From: Kaistella palustris DSM 21579
Lineage (GTDB): Bacteria > Bacteroidota > Bacteroidia > Flavobacteriales > Weeksellaceae
Assembly (NCBI RefSeq): GCF_000422265.1
Contig: NZ_KE383813.1
Location: 173,919 to 237,918 of the forward strand
Reading direction: 5' to 3'
DNA length: 64,000 bases
Shown piece after piece: positions 16,608 to 24,823 of the stretch; the stretch's first letter is position 1, and the number at the start of each line of letters is the position of its first letter. Made by a program: the position numbers and the translations under genes. The notes beneath the pieces are model-generated. The model ran no database searches. It worked only from the letters and a program-made list of their open reading frames with translations, and had not been told where the DNA came from.

Positions 16608-17660
16608 ATGAGCGTAAAAATAGTTACAGTTGCCAAACAGCTGCCGAAACATTCCCGCAAAACTGCTGAAGTTTTACCTTTTCTGGACCAGTGGCTTGCC
16701 GGCCAGGAAAGCCGTTTTGTGCGCAAAGTCAAAAAGATCTTTGAAGGTGCTGCAGTTGATGAACGGTATTCCATCATGGATCCGGTTGAAGTTTTCACTG
16801 CTACCTCTTTTGAAGAAAAAAATGATATTTATGCGCGCGAAGTGGTGACCCTCGGCGAAAAAGTTTTAGATAAAGCATTAAAGAAAGCCAACTGGGAACC
16901 ACAGTCGCTGGATTATATCATCACAGTAAGCTGCACCGGAATTATGATTCCCTCGCTCGATGCTTATCTCATCAATAAGTTAAATTTACGCCAGGATATA
17001 GTTAGATTACCCGTTACAGAAATGGGTTGTGCCGCCGGAGTTTCCGGAATTATCTATGCTAAAAATTTTCTGCAGGCCAACCCGGGAAAACGCGCCGCCG
17101 TAATTGCGGTAGAAAGTCCGACTGCCACTTTTCAGCTGACAGATTTTTCGATGGCGAATATTGTAAGTGCTGCAATTTTTGGCGACGGAGCAGCTTGTGT
17201 CCTGCTTTCTTCGGATGAAGATGCGGAAGGTCCTGAGATCGTTGCCGAAGAAATGTATCATTTTTATGATAATGAACATATGATGGGTTTTAAACTGACA
17301 AATTCGGGTTTGCAGATGATCTTGGATATCGAAGTTCCGGATACGATCGGGACACATTTTCCGGAAATTATTCACCCTTTTCTGGCGAAAAGTAATTTAG
17401 AGATTAATGATATCGACCACTTAATTTTTCATCCCGGCGGAAAAAAGATCGTTCAGATGGTTGAAGGTTTATTTTCCGAATTAGGAAAAAATATTGATAT
17501 GACTAAAGAAGTGCTGCGCCTGTACGGCAATATGTCAAGCGCCACCGTACTTTATGTTTTAGAAGAAATTATGAATCAAAATCCGCAAAAAGGTGACAAA
17601 GGTCTGATGCTGAGTTTTGGACCTGGATTTTCTGCACAAAGAGTTTTACTGCAATGGTAA
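16608..17660 (+). CDS. Type III polyketide synthase (chalcone/stilbene-synthase family)
   Basis: A 350-residue ketosynthase that extends an acyl starter with malonyl-CoA and cyclises it. The catalytic triad is complete: Cys141 (TEMGCAAGVSG), His275 (LIFHPGGKK) and Asn308 (YGNMSSAT). The C-terminal loop reads LMLSFGPGFSAQ, matching the GFGPG cyclisation-pocket motif. Length is normal for bacterial members (~350). The gene lies between a methyltransferase and an enoyl-reductase-like gene that overlaps it by 7 bases. With the downstream fatty-acid-type genes this suggests an ACP-bound acyl starter and an alkylresorcinol, alkylpyrone or quinone product; the actual product is unknown. Confidence 0.93.
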   Translation: MSVKIVTVAKQLPKHSRKTAEVLPFLDQWLAGQESRFVRKVKKIFEGAAVDERYSIMDPVEVFTATSFEEKNDIYAREVVTLGEKVLDKALKKANWEPQSLDYIITVSCTGIMIPSLDAYLINKLNLRQDIVRLPVTEMGCAAGVSGIIYAKNFLQANPGKRAAVIAVESPTATFQLTDFSMANIVSAAIFGDGAACVLLSSDEDAEGPEIVAEEMYHFYDNEHMMGFKLTNSGLQMILDIEVPDTIGTHFPEIIHPFLAKSNLEINDIDHLIFHPGGKKIVQMVEGLFSELGKNIDMTKEVLRLYGNMSSATVLYVLEEIMNQNPQKGDKGLMLSFGPGFSAQRVLLQW

Positions 17661-18445
17661 AAAGATTTGAGAATACAGATTTTTGGGCATTGATCCTGGG
17701 CGGAAGTTCAGGATTAGGTTTAGCTTCTGCAAAAAAACTGGCTTCAGAAGGAATGAACATCTGCATTATTCACCGCAATGCCCGTGCAGAATTGGAAGTC
17801 ATTAATAAAGAATTTTCGTTGATCCAGGACCAAAACATCAGATTTTTAAGCCTAAACAAAGATGCGCTGAATCTTCAGCATCAGCAGGATATTTTAGCGG
17901 AATTGAAACAAGCTTTAGCTTCGGGCGGGAAAATTCGGTGTCTCTTACACAGTATCGCAAAAGGAAATTTAAAACCTATGACTGGTGACGATTGCCTTTC
18001 TGCAGATGATTTCAGCATTACACTTCAGGCGATGGCCACAAGTTTATACGACTGGACAAAGTTGATTTTTAGCGAAAGGCTTTTTGCAGAAGATGCAAGA
18101 ATTCTGGCATTCACCAGCGAAGGGAGTACAAGACCGATCAACAGCTACGGCGCGGTTTCCGCTGCAAAAGCCGCTTTGGAAGCAATTAGCAGAAACATTG
18201 CTTTGGAATTTGCATCGTTTGGACTACGATCAAACTGCATTCAGGCAGGCGTGACGGATACCCGGTCGCTACAGATGATTCCGGGAAGTGAGCAAATAAA
18301 AGAGCATACCCAAAAACGCAACCCTTTCCACCGGTTAACTGAGCCCGATGATGTGGCAAATGTGGTCAGTCTTTTATGTACAGATGAAGCAGCCTGGATC
18401 AACGGTTGCATAATTCCCGTCGATGGCGGCGAACATTTGTGTTAG
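17654..18445 (+). CDS. SDR-type enoyl-ACP reductase-like protein (FabL/FabI-like)
   Basis: A 263-residue short-chain dehydrogenase. The cofactor motif is GGSSGLG (16-22) and the C-terminal VDGGEH is the usual SDR end. The active site is Tyr165-x6-Lys172 (SYGAVSAAK), the spacing of enoyl-ACP reductases rather than the YxxxK of classical SDRs. With AKAALEAISRNIALEF it reads like Bacillus FabL. It probably reduces enoyl groups during assembly of the acyl starter. Its ATG overlaps the PKS stop (ATGGTAA), so the two are coupled. A ketoreductase (FabG) is not seen in the cluster and would have to come from primary metabolism. Confidence 0.78.
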   Translation: MVKRFENTDFWALILGGSSGLGLASAKKLASEGMNICIIHRNARAELEVINKEFSLIQDQNIRFLSLNKDALNLQHQQDILAELKQALASGGKIRCLLHSIAKGNLKPMTGDDCLSADDFSITLQAMATSLYDWTKLIFSERLFAEDARILAFTSEGSTRPINSYGAVSAAKAALEAISRNIALEFASFGLRSNCIQAGVTDTRSLQMIPGSEQIKEHTQKRNPFHRLTEPDDVANVVSLLCTDEAAWINGCIIPVDGGEHLC

Positions 18446-18460
18446 ATTCTTTGCAACATA

Positions 18461-18507
18461 TGTTAGACAATAGATGATAGATGATAGATGATAGATGTTA
18501 GATTTGT
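18461..18507. repeat. Short tandem repeat of a 7-base GATAGAT unit
   Basis: TTAGACAATAGATGATAG and two to three further ATGATAG copies, then ATGTTAGATTT, in the 229-base gap after the reductase gene. Similar ATCTAAAATCTA-type words occur inverted at 31262-31326. Confidence 0.6.
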
Positions 18508-18674
18508 GATGAATGTTGAATTATGAATGATGATTATGGATTATGAATTGTTACTGAGTATAAATTTTTGATGAAAAGAATCTCATTTTTAATTATTAAT
18601 TATTAATTTTTAATTATTGACTGTAATTAACAATTTACAGCCTCGATAAGCTTATAAAAAAAACAAAGAAAAAG

Positions 18675-19103
18675 TTGGACACAACAGAAATTATCGAAAA
18701 ACTACCTTACTCGGCGCCATTTTTATTCGTGGATGATCTGTTGCGTGTGGATGAAAACGGCGTGACCGGCATTTTTACTTTTAAAGAAAGTTCCGGTTTT
18801 TATAAAGGTCATTTTAAAAATAATCCGGTTACTCCAGGTGTGATCTTAACAGAAACAATGGCACAAATTGGTGTTGTTTGTCTCGGGATCTTTTTGATTG
18901 GCAACGATTTAACTGCGAAAAGTCAGATTGGGTTAACATCTACAGAAATCGAATTTCTAAAACCGGTTTTTCCGGGTGAAAAAGTCACAGTCATTTCGGA
19001 GAAAATTTATTTTAGATTTAATAAATTAAAATGCAAAGTCAAAATGCTGAATGTACAATCCCAAATCGTCTGTGAAGGTCATATCGCGGGAATTATCAAG
19101 TAG
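18675..19103 (+). CDS. FabZ-like 3-hydroxyacyl-ACP dehydratase
   Basis: A 142-residue single hot-dog-fold protein. The central helix motif KGHFKNNPVTPGVILTETMA (44-63) carries the catalytic pair His46 and Glu60, matching GHFPGxPxxPGVLxxEAMAQ of FabZ. It should dehydrate 3-hydroxyacyl-ACP in the cluster's acyl pathway. The start is TTG at 18675; no nearby ATG is in frame. It lies 229 bases after the reductase gene, across an A/T-rich gap with short repeats, and may start a second transcript. Confidence 0.82.
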   Translation: MDTTEIIEKLPYSAPFLFVDDLLRVDENGVTGIFTFKESSGFYKGHFKNNPVTPGVILTETMAQIGVVCLGIFLIGNDLTAKSQIGLTSTEIEFLKPVFPGEKVTVISEKIYFRFNKLKCKVKMLNVQSQIVCEGHIAGIIK

Positions 19104-19403
19104 TTTTTTAATAATAGAAAAATATGCAGCAAAGTCTTTGCGGACAGATTCCACAGATTTGCACCGATATCATGCAACGAAATTAATGTGAGCTAAAATG
19201 TATGCTGCCTGATTTCGAGCACAGATTGCACAGATTTTCATGGATTTCGTGGAGAAAGAATTACCGACCCTGAGAAAACAGGTACAAATTGCTTTAGCGA
19301 AATTATCCATACAGATTAAAATTATTTAAAGTTAGCATTTAAAAATCTATGAAAAGCCGTGGAAATCGGTGCGAAAGTCACACCAAATAGCAACTAAAAA
19401 ATT
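19104..19403. other. 300-base gap inside the polyketide cluster
   Basis: No reading frame. It contains scattered near-copies of CACAGATTTGCA, CACAGATTGCACAGATTTTC and ATGGATTTCGTGGAGA, a degenerate intergenic repeat type frequent in flavobacteria. No promoter with both elements was found. Confidence 0.5.
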
Positions 19404-20678
19404 ATGAAAGGAAAAAGGGTCGTCATTACAGGTTTAGGCGTTGTTGCACCAAATGGTGTTGGCTTGGAAGATTTCTGTGTGGCTTTAAAAGAAGGCCGTT
19501 CCGGAATAAGCTTCGATCAACAATTAGCAGATTTGCAGTTTTCCTGTCAGGTTTCGGGGACGCCACCTATTGACAAAGAAAATTTACAAAAATATTTCAC
19601 CGACTTAGAACTGAGGAATTTTAATTCAACAGGAATTTTGTACGGCGTGATTGCAGGTTTAGATGCCTGGCAAGATGCAGGTCTGGAGATATCAGAACGT
19701 GCAGATCCGGATTGGGAAAGTGGAACGATCTTCGGCACAGGAACCTCCGGCGTCGAAAAATTTCGTGAAAGTATTTACAAAATCGATGCGCTGCAAACCC
19801 GAAGGCTGGGAAGTACAGCTGTTTCGCAGACGATGAACAGCGGCATTTCCGCATATCTGGGCGGCAAATTAGGTTTGGGAAACCAGGTCACCACAAATTC
19901 TTCCGCGTGTACAACCGGTACAGAAAGTATTATTATGGCTTTTGACCGTATAAAATCCGGCAAGGCAAAACGTATTCTGGCAGGTAGCACAAGTGATTCA
20001 GGACCTTATATCTGGGCCGGTTTCGACGCTATAAAAGTGTGTACTTTCAAATCGAACCAGCAGCCGGAGAAGGCTTCCCGGCCGATGAGTGCTTCTGCAG
20101 CGGGTTTTGTTCCCGGAAGTGGCGCCGGCGCTTTGGTAATCGAAGATCTGGAATCTGCGTTGGCGCGAAATGCAAAAATCTATTGTGAAATTCTGGGCGG
20201 AAACATTAATTCAGGTGGGCAGCGCGGCGGTGGAAGTATGACTGCACCAAATTCCGCGGCCGTAAAAAAGTGTGTGCAGGATGCGATCCTGGAGGCAGGA
20301 ATTAAAGCAGACGATATCGATTATATAAGCGGTCATTTAACTGCCACTGCAAAAGATGCTGCCGAAATTCAGAACTTATCTGAAGCTTTGAAGCGCTCAG
20401 GGAAAGATTTTCCATACATCAATTCATTGAAGGCATTGACAGGACACTGCCTTTCCGCAGCTGGCAGTATAGAAGCTGTTGCAACTGTTTTACAGGTATC
20501 TGAAAATTTTGTCGCGCCAAACATCAACTGCGAAGATCTGAATCCAGAGATCGGTCAGTTCATTGACGCGGCGTGTATTCCGCAAAAACTACTAAAAGCA
20601 GACATCAACTTTGCGGCAAAAGTAAGTTTTGGCTTTGGAGATGTAAACGGATGTGCTATCTTTAAAAAATATTCTTAA
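19404..20678 (+). CDS. Beta-ketoacyl-ACP synthase (FabF-like) of the type III PKS cluster
   Basis: A 424-residue thiolase-fold condensing enzyme. The Cys-His-His triad is intact: Cys169 (TNSSACTTGTES), His311 (ISGHLTATAKDAAE, in place of the common HGTGT) and His348 (LKALTGHCLSAAGS), plus Lys343. This is a functional chain-elongating KAS rather than a chain-length factor. It is followed 15 bases later by an acyl carrier protein. The divergence from housekeeping FabF at the HGTGT motif marks it as a specialised paralogue, probably building the acyl starter that the type III PKS uses (inference). Confidence 0.88.
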   Translation: MKGKRVVITGLGVVAPNGVGLEDFCVALKEGRSGISFDQQLADLQFSCQVSGTPPIDKENLQKYFTDLELRNFNSTGILYGVIAGLDAWQDAGLEISERADPDWESGTIFGTGTSGVEKFRESIYKIDALQTRRLGSTAVSQTMNSGISAYLGGKLGLGNQVTTNSSACTTGTESIIMAFDRIKSGKAKRILAGSTSDSGPYIWAGFDAIKVCTFKSNQQPEKASRPMSASAAGFVPGSGAGALVIEDLESALARNAKIYCEILGGNINSGGQRGGGSMTAPNSAAVKKCVQDAILEAGIKADDIDYISGHLTATAKDAAEIQNLSEALKRSGKDFPYINSLKALTGHCLSAAGSIEAVATVLQVSENFVAPNINCEDLNPEIGQFIDAACIPQKLLKADINFAAKVSFGFGDVNGCAIFKKYS

Positions 20679-20693
20679 AATTAAAATCACATA

Positions 20694-20954
20694 ATGAACC
20701 GAGAAGAAGCCATTAAAAAATTAAAGGAAATTGTAAAGCCTTATGTAAAAAACGGAGAAGGTTTAGCAGATATTTCCGAAGATACTGATTTCATCAATGA
20801 TCTGAATATCAACTCTGCCAATCTGGTCGATGTAGTTCTGGATGTGGAAGAAGCTTTTGATATTGAAATCGATGCAGATTCAATGGAAAAGATGCGCGAT
20901 GTAAGATCTGCATTGGCAGTTATTGAAGAAAAACTGTCAGCGAAAGAAGATTAA
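20694..20954 (+). CDS. Acyl carrier protein of the type III PKS cluster
   Basis: An 86-residue acidic four-helix carrier. The attachment serine is Ser41 in NDLNINSANLVDVVLDVEEA: the usual DSL is replaced by NSA, while the following helix II (LVDVVLDVEEAFDIEI) is typical. It should carry acyl intermediates on a phosphopantetheine arm between the KS, dehydratase and reductase encoded upstream. It is tightly linked to the KS gene (15 bases) and ends the cluster. NSxNxVDxxxxVE-type carriers also occur in flavobacterial pigment (flexirubin/aryl-polyene) clusters, so this is a specialised rather than primary ACP. Confidence 0.85.
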   Translation: MNREEAIKKLKEIVKPYVKNGEGLADISEDTDFINDLNINSANLVDVVLDVEEAFDIEIDADSMEKMRDVRSALAVIEEKLSAKED

Positions 20955-20992
20955 TCCTTCGCCCTTTAATTAAAGATGTAAGGAAAGTATCT

Positions 20993-21000
20993 TACCTTTG
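20993..21000 (+). promoter_or_regulatory. -7 element upstream of fsa
   Basis: TACCTTTG fits TAnnTTTG and lies 17 bases before the fsa ATG. The -33 position has no clear TTG. It indicates that fsa is transcribed separately from the polyketide cluster. Confidence 0.45.
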
Positions 21001-21017
21001 CACAAACAAAAATCAAT

Positions 21018-21671
21018 ATGAAATTTTTTATCGACACGGCAAACCTTGCGCAAATAAAAGAAGCACAGGAACTCGGAATTTTAGATGGTGTTACGACCAA
21101 TCCATCGCTAATGGCTAAGGAAGGAATCAGCGGAAAAGAGGCGATCCTTAACCGTTACAAAACCATTTGCGAAATTGTTGACGGTGATATTTCTGCCGAA
21201 GTTTTAAGCACCAGTTATGATGAAATGATCAAAGAAGGTGAAGAACTCGCCGCAATTCACCCGAACATCGTAGTGAAAATACCAATGATCAAAGACGGAA
21301 TTAAAGCTCTAAAATATTTTTCAAACAAAGGAATTAAAACCAACTGTACTTTAATATTCTCTGCCGGTCAGGCTTTATTGGCAGCCAAAGCAGGCGCAAA
21401 TTATGTTTCTCCGTTCCTCGGAAGGTTAGATGATATTTCCGTTGACGGAATGAATTTAATTGAAGAAATCCGGATTATTTTTGATAATTATATGTTCGAT
21501 ACAGAAATTCTTGCTGCATCGATCCGTTCGCCAATGCACATCATCAACTGTGCAAAGATCGGCGCAGATGTAGTAACGTCGCCGTTACCGTCAATCCTGA
21601 ATTTGCTTAACCACCCGTTGACCGACAAGGGTTTGGAACAGTTCGTAGCTGATGCAAAAAAGATGGGCTAG
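21018..21671 (+). CDS. fsa: Fructose-6-phosphate aldolase / transaldolase (TalC family)
   Basis: A 217-residue short transaldolase-fold enzyme. Schiff-base Lys87 lies in [10 protein letters not shown], with [12 protein letters not shown] at the N-terminus, [33 protein letters not shown] and FLGRLDD. Members of this length act as transaldolase in the pentose-phosphate pathway or as fructose-6-phosphate aldolase; the two cannot be separated by eye. Followed by a good terminator. Confidence 0.88.
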   Translation: MKFFIDTANLAQIKEAQELGILDGVTTNPSLMAKEGISGKEAILNRYKTICEIVDGDISAEVLSTSYDEMIKEGEELAAIHPNIVVKIPMIKDGIKALKYFSNKGIKTNCTLIFSAGQALLAAKAGANYVSPFLGRLDDISVDGMNLIEEIRIIFDNYMFDTEILAASIRSPMHIINCAKIGADVVTSPLPSILNLLNHPLTDKGLEQFVADAKKMG

Positions 21672-21693
21672 AACCGCATTCAATAAAATAAAT

Positions 21694-21723
21694 AAAACCG
21701 TCTGAAATTCAGGCGGTTTTTTT
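21694..21723 (+). terminator. Rho-independent terminator after fsa
   Basis: AAAACCGTCTGAA / TTCAGGCGGTTTTTTT with a tiny loop (21694-21723), followed by T residues on the plus strand. It can also act on the convergent 21762-23183 gene. Confidence 0.75.
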
Positions 21724-21761
21724 GAAGTTAAAAGTTCCGGTTTAATGCGCTGTACAGAAAA

Positions 21762-23183
21762 CTAGTTCTTGATCAGTTTTTTCGAAAAGACAGTACCGTC
21801 TTTCATATCGATTTTTAAAATATAATTGCCGCGCAGGAGGTTGGCGGTGCTCATATAATTTGGGTTTTTGGAGGCCAACACCATCCGTCCTTCCGTATTG
21901 TACAGCGCAAATCCGGCTGCATTCTCAACATTTTTAATGCGCAGGAAATCCTTAAGCGGATTTTCAACTTCGATACTTTTAAGGGTGACAGCTGCTGTTG
22001 AAAGGCGCTCATCAACGACCGTAAACTTTTCAATTTTTACCTGCTCAGGATTTTGTCCGTCCGCAGGAACAATGGAGTTGACTAAAATATAGTTGTCTTT
22101 CACTTCAATTTCGTGTCCGGAAAGAAGTTTAAAATCACTGCGGCTGTTTATCATTAAGGAATTTCCCGATGTGGAATAGGCACTTATTGATTTCTGATCA
22201 TCTTTCTGTTTAAGGACAAAAAATGAATTATCTGTAAAACCGGTGTCTAAAAATTGTTCATAATTTGCGGAAGACACGAAACCACTGCCATTAAAACCGG
22301 AATCAAGCTGCTCATTACGAATTACAACTAATCTGCTGAAATCAGGGAGCGGATAATTTTTGTACTCGAAAACGGAATATACGAGTCCTTCATTGGTCAT
22401 CCTGGTCGAAACATTGGTCTTATTCTGCAATGTAACTCCATTATACTGGTGGCAAATCTTATCATTTAAATCCAAAACAGTATGGGCATTCAAAGCATTG
22501 ATGTGATAGAATGAAAATACAGACGAGGAAAGTGAATTCACATCGCAGGTTGCAATTTTTCCGTTTGCAGACTGCCCGAGCGGAAAGTGATAGTCGTACT
22601 GTATTTCGCCGTTACCGGCATAACCGGTATCCAGTTTACCGTCGGCCGTATATTTTTTAGCATTTGTGCTGTTGGAATTGCTGACCACAAGACTTCTGTC
22701 GTCAAGAACCAAAACACTCAGCGACTGCGGGTTGGTACTTTCTGTGACTTCATTTATTACGCCGCTGTTTCCAAAAGTTAGGTCCGGGCTTCCGTTTGAA
22801 TTAAACCGCAGAATTTTTGAATCTTCGTAGGTGTTGTAATCCGAAGGTTTCGGCCCGAAGCAGACGATGATCTTCTCACCCTGCAGCAATGCATTTACAA
22901 AATTATTCTGGTCAAACTGCAACCTGCCATTGTTCCCAAAAGTAGTGTCTAACTTTCCGTTGGGCCTGAGCTTTAAGATGTAACTTTTTATAGAAGTGTT
23001 GATGAGGAAAAGGATGGCATTATCCGGCAGGACCAGGACATTGCTTTGTAAAACAGTTTCGCCGGCAGTGAATCCGGTCGTAAATGTTCCGCCGGTGGCG
23101 AAGGAGTTGTCTCTTGAAAGAGTAATCTGAGGAAATATCTGAATACCGCATAGGATAAACAGAAAAAAAGTAAATTTTTTCAT
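21762..23183 (-). CDS. Secreted delta-60 repeat protein with T9SS type A sorting domain
   Basis: A 473-residue protein: signal peptide (MKKFTFFLFILCGIQIFPQ), a chain of delta-60 / beta-propeller-like repeats (GKLDTTFGNNGRLQFDQ; GSPDLTFGNSGVINE; GKLDTGYAGNGEIQYDY; EQLDSGFNGSGFVSS), and a T9SS type A C-terminal domain (~400-473) ending GNYILKIDMKDGTVFSKKLI. The signal peptide takes it to the periplasm and the C-terminal domain then directs export and surface attachment by the type IX machinery. Function unknown; such propellers may bind ligands. Single gene with a gap of 185 bases before the next gene on this strand. Confidence 0.82.
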   Translation of the reverse strand: MKKFTFFLFILCGIQIFPQITLSRDNSFATGGTFTTGFTAGETVLQSNVLVLPDNAILFLINTSIKSYILKLRPNGKLDTTFGNNGRLQFDQNNFVNALLQGEKIIVCFGPKPSDYNTYEDSKILRFNSNGSPDLTFGNSGVINEVTESTNPQSLSVLVLDDRSLVVSNSNSTNAKKYTADGKLDTGYAGNGEIQYDYHFPLGQSANGKIATCDVNSLSSSVFSFYHINALNAHTVLDLNDKICHQYNGVTLQNKTNVSTRMTNEGLVYSVFEYKNYPLPDFSRLVVIRNEQLDSGFNGSGFVSSANYEQFLDTGFTDNSFFVLKQKDDQKSISAYSTSGNSLMINSRSDFKLLSGHEIEVKDNYILVNSIVPADGQNPEQVKIEKFTVVDERLSTAAVTLKSIEVENPLKDFLRIKNVENAAGFALYNTEGRMVLASKNPNYMSTANLLRGNYILKIDMKDGTVFSKKLIKN

Positions 23184-23333
23184 AGCATTTGTGTGTTCAC
23201 AAATATAGAAATTTATTTACTTATAAAAAGAAGAAAAAAACTGCAGTTAAATACAACCTGAAAATCCGTTAAAAATTTCAACTGCATTTTCGTGCGCAGT
23301 TAATGTTAGATCGCGAAACCTAGAATGAAAAGC

Positions 23334-23360
23334 AAAAAAAAACCGACTGACAGCCGGCTT
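23334..23360 (-). terminator. Terminator after the histone H1-like gene
   Basis: On the minus strand AGCCGGCTGTCAGTCGGTT pairs as CCGGCT / AGTCGG with one mismatch, followed by nine T. It lies directly past the stop at 23369. Confidence 0.55.
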
Positions 23361-23368
23361 AAGAAGTC

Positions 23369-23545
23369 TTATTTCTTAGATTCTTCTACAGAAACTTTTC
23401 TGAAATCCTTGAACAGTTTGCTTAATTCCAAAGCTGCTTTACGGGCTCTTGTACCAGCTGCTTTGTTTCCTTTTTCCGCTTGTTGTGTAGATTCTGTGGT
23501 GAATGTTTCAAATTCTGCGTTGATTTTTTCAATAAGTTCTTTCAT
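23369..23545 (-). CDS. Small histone H1-like DNA-associated protein
   Basis: A 58-residue protein starting MKELIEKINAEFETFTTEST and continuing QQAEKGNKAAGTRARKAALE, then LSKLFKDFRKVSVEESKK. The basic, alanine-rich GTRARKAALELSKLFKDFRK segment is the hallmark of the short histone H1-like (Hc1-type) proteins of Bacteroidota, thought to bind DNA. ATG at 23545, stop at 23369, followed by a terminator, so it is a monocistronic gene. Too short to be caught by a 60-codon cut-off. Confidence 0.75.
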   Translation of the reverse strand: MKELIEKINAEFETFTTESTQQAEKGNKAAGTRARKAALELSKLFKDFRKVSVEESKK

Positions 23546-23674
23546 AAAAAATTAATTTAGTCTGCAAACTTAACATTTATGCGGGATTCAGCCTAATATC
23601 AACAGAAAAAATATCGATAATGTCGCATTTTAACAGCGATTTTTATAAAAAACGAAAAAAAACCCTTAATTATA

Positions 23675-23705
23675 TTGTGTGCAATTTAATTGTTTACTAT
23701 ATTTG
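23675..23705 (+). promoter_or_regulatory. Promoter of the nitroreductase-ohrR-ohr operon
   Basis: TTG at 23675-23677 and TATATTTG at 23698-23705 (TAnnTTTG), 20-bp spacer. The nitroreductase ATG follows 23 bases later. An inverted repeat sits in the spacer. Confidence 0.6.
23682..23692. promoter_or_regulatory. Probable OhrR operator
   Basis: CAATT-T-AATTG inverted repeat between the -33 and -7 elements. It resembles the TACAATT-AATTGTA operators of OhrR repressors. The operon encodes an OhrR-type MarR protein, so autorepression relieved by organic peroxide is expected. Confidence 0.5.
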
Positions 23706-23727
23706 CGGTAGAAAATTATTAAAAGTT

Positions 23728-24360
23728 ATGGCCTTATTAGAAGATTTAAAATGGAGACATGCTGTAAAGGCGTATGATCCTTCAAAAAAAGTATCGGAAG
23801 AGGATTTAAATAAAATACTGGAAGCCGCGAGGCTTGCGCCCACATCTTCTGGACTGCAGCCCTTCCGGGTTATTGTGGTTCAAAATCAGGAATTGAAAGA
23901 ACTCATGGTTCAGGGCGCCCTTAACCCTGAGGTAATGAAAGACTCATCGCAGGTACTGGTTTTTGCCGCCTGGGATACTTATACGGAAGAGAAAATAGAC
24001 AGGGTATACGATTATCATACCGAAGTACGGGACCTGCCGAAAGGAAGATTCAGCAGTTATACCGACAAACTGAAACAGATGTACGGCGCGCAGACAGCCG
24101 AAGAAAACTTTGCGCACACTGCCAGACAAACATATATTGCACTGGGACTGGCAATGGCGCAGGCTGCAGAACTTAAAATTGACAGTACGCCCGCTGAAGG
24201 CTTCAGCAATAAAGTTGTGGATGAAATATTAGGCTTAAGAGAGCTTGGCCTGAAAAGTGTCACGCTGCTCTATCTTGGTTACAGAGATCTTGAGAAAGAT
24301 TATCTTTCGCACATGAAAAAAGTACGGATTCCTATGGAGGAATTCATCATTAAAAAATAA
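23728..24360 (+). CDS. Nitroreductase family NAD(P)H-dependent oxidoreductase
   Basis: A 210-residue FMN-binding nitroreductase-fold protein. RHAVKAYDPSKKVSEEDLNKILEAARLAPTSSGLQPFRVIVV (10-51) contains the FMN phosphate-binding RxAVKxYD and the APTSSGLQPF motif. The C-terminal SVTLLYLGYRDLEKDY holds the second flavin-contact region. NfsB-like enzymes reduce quinones or nitroaromatics with NAD(P)H. The start is placed at 23728 (MALLEDLKWRHAVKAYDP), since the promoter overlaps the upstream extension. First gene of an operon with ohrR and ohr, so a role in organic-peroxide or electrophile stress is likely. Confidence 0.85.
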   Translation: MALLEDLKWRHAVKAYDPSKKVSEEDLNKILEAARLAPTSSGLQPFRVIVVQNQELKELMVQGALNPEVMKDSSQVLVFAAWDTYTEEKIDRVYDYHTEVRDLPKGRFSSYTDKLKQMYGAQTAEENFAHTARQTYIALGLAMAQAAELKIDSTPAEGFSNKVVDEILGLRELGLKSVTLLYLGYRDLEKDYLSHMKKVRIPMEEFIIKK

Positions 24361-24385
24361 AGGAATACAATTATCCTTTTAAATT

Positions 24386-24823
24386 ATGGAAAATCCCACG
24401 CCAAAACTGGGCGAACAGCTTTGCTTCCCCTTCTATCTCATCGCCAAAGAAATCACCGGTATGTACCGCCCGTTTTTGGAGGAACTGGATATTACCTACT
24501 CGCAATATTTGGTCATGATGGTTCTGTGGGAATTTGAAAGACTTACTGTGAACCAGATCGGTGAAAAGCTTTACCTGGACAGCGGAACGCTGACTCCCCT
24601 ATTGAAAAGACTGGAGGCGAAGGAATATATCATCAGACACCGAAAAAAGGAAGACGAGCGCGTAGTTGAGGTTTTCCTGACGGATAAAGGCGATCAACTC
24701 CAAAAGCAGGCTTGTGCAATTCCGGGGAAAATGCAGGAAAAACTTAATTTATCGGAAAGTGACCTGCTGGAACTGAGAGAATCAGTCAATAAATTATTAC
24801 AGATAATAGAAAAACAACAGTAA
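24386..24823 (+). CDS. ohrR: Organic-peroxide-sensing MarR family repressor OhrR
   Basis: A 145-residue winged-helix MarR protein. The peroxide-sensing cysteine is Cys13 in QLCFPFYLIAKEITG, with Tyr27 and Tyr38 at the positions that contact the sensor Cys in Bacillus OhrR (offset by two). The DNA-binding part is LTVNQIGEKLYLDSGTLTPL and the wing is RHRKKEDERVVEVFLTDKG. A second cysteine, Cys110 (QKQACAIP), would allow two-cysteine disulfide switching of the Xanthomonas type. Its stop overlaps the ohr start. It is expected to repress this operon through the inverted repeat at 23682-23692. Confidence 0.88.
   Translation: MENPTPKLGEQLCFPFYLIAKEITGMYRPFLEELDITYSQYLVMMVLWEFERLTVNQIGEKLYLDSGTLTPLLKRLEAKEYIIRHRKKEDERVVEVFLTDKGDQLQKQACAIPGKMQEKLNLSESDLLELRESVNKLLQIIEKQQ

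Noticed and set aside
23620-23727. N-terminal extension of the nitroreductase
   Set aside because: It would place the promoter elements and operator inside the coding region; the extra residues match nothing in the family.
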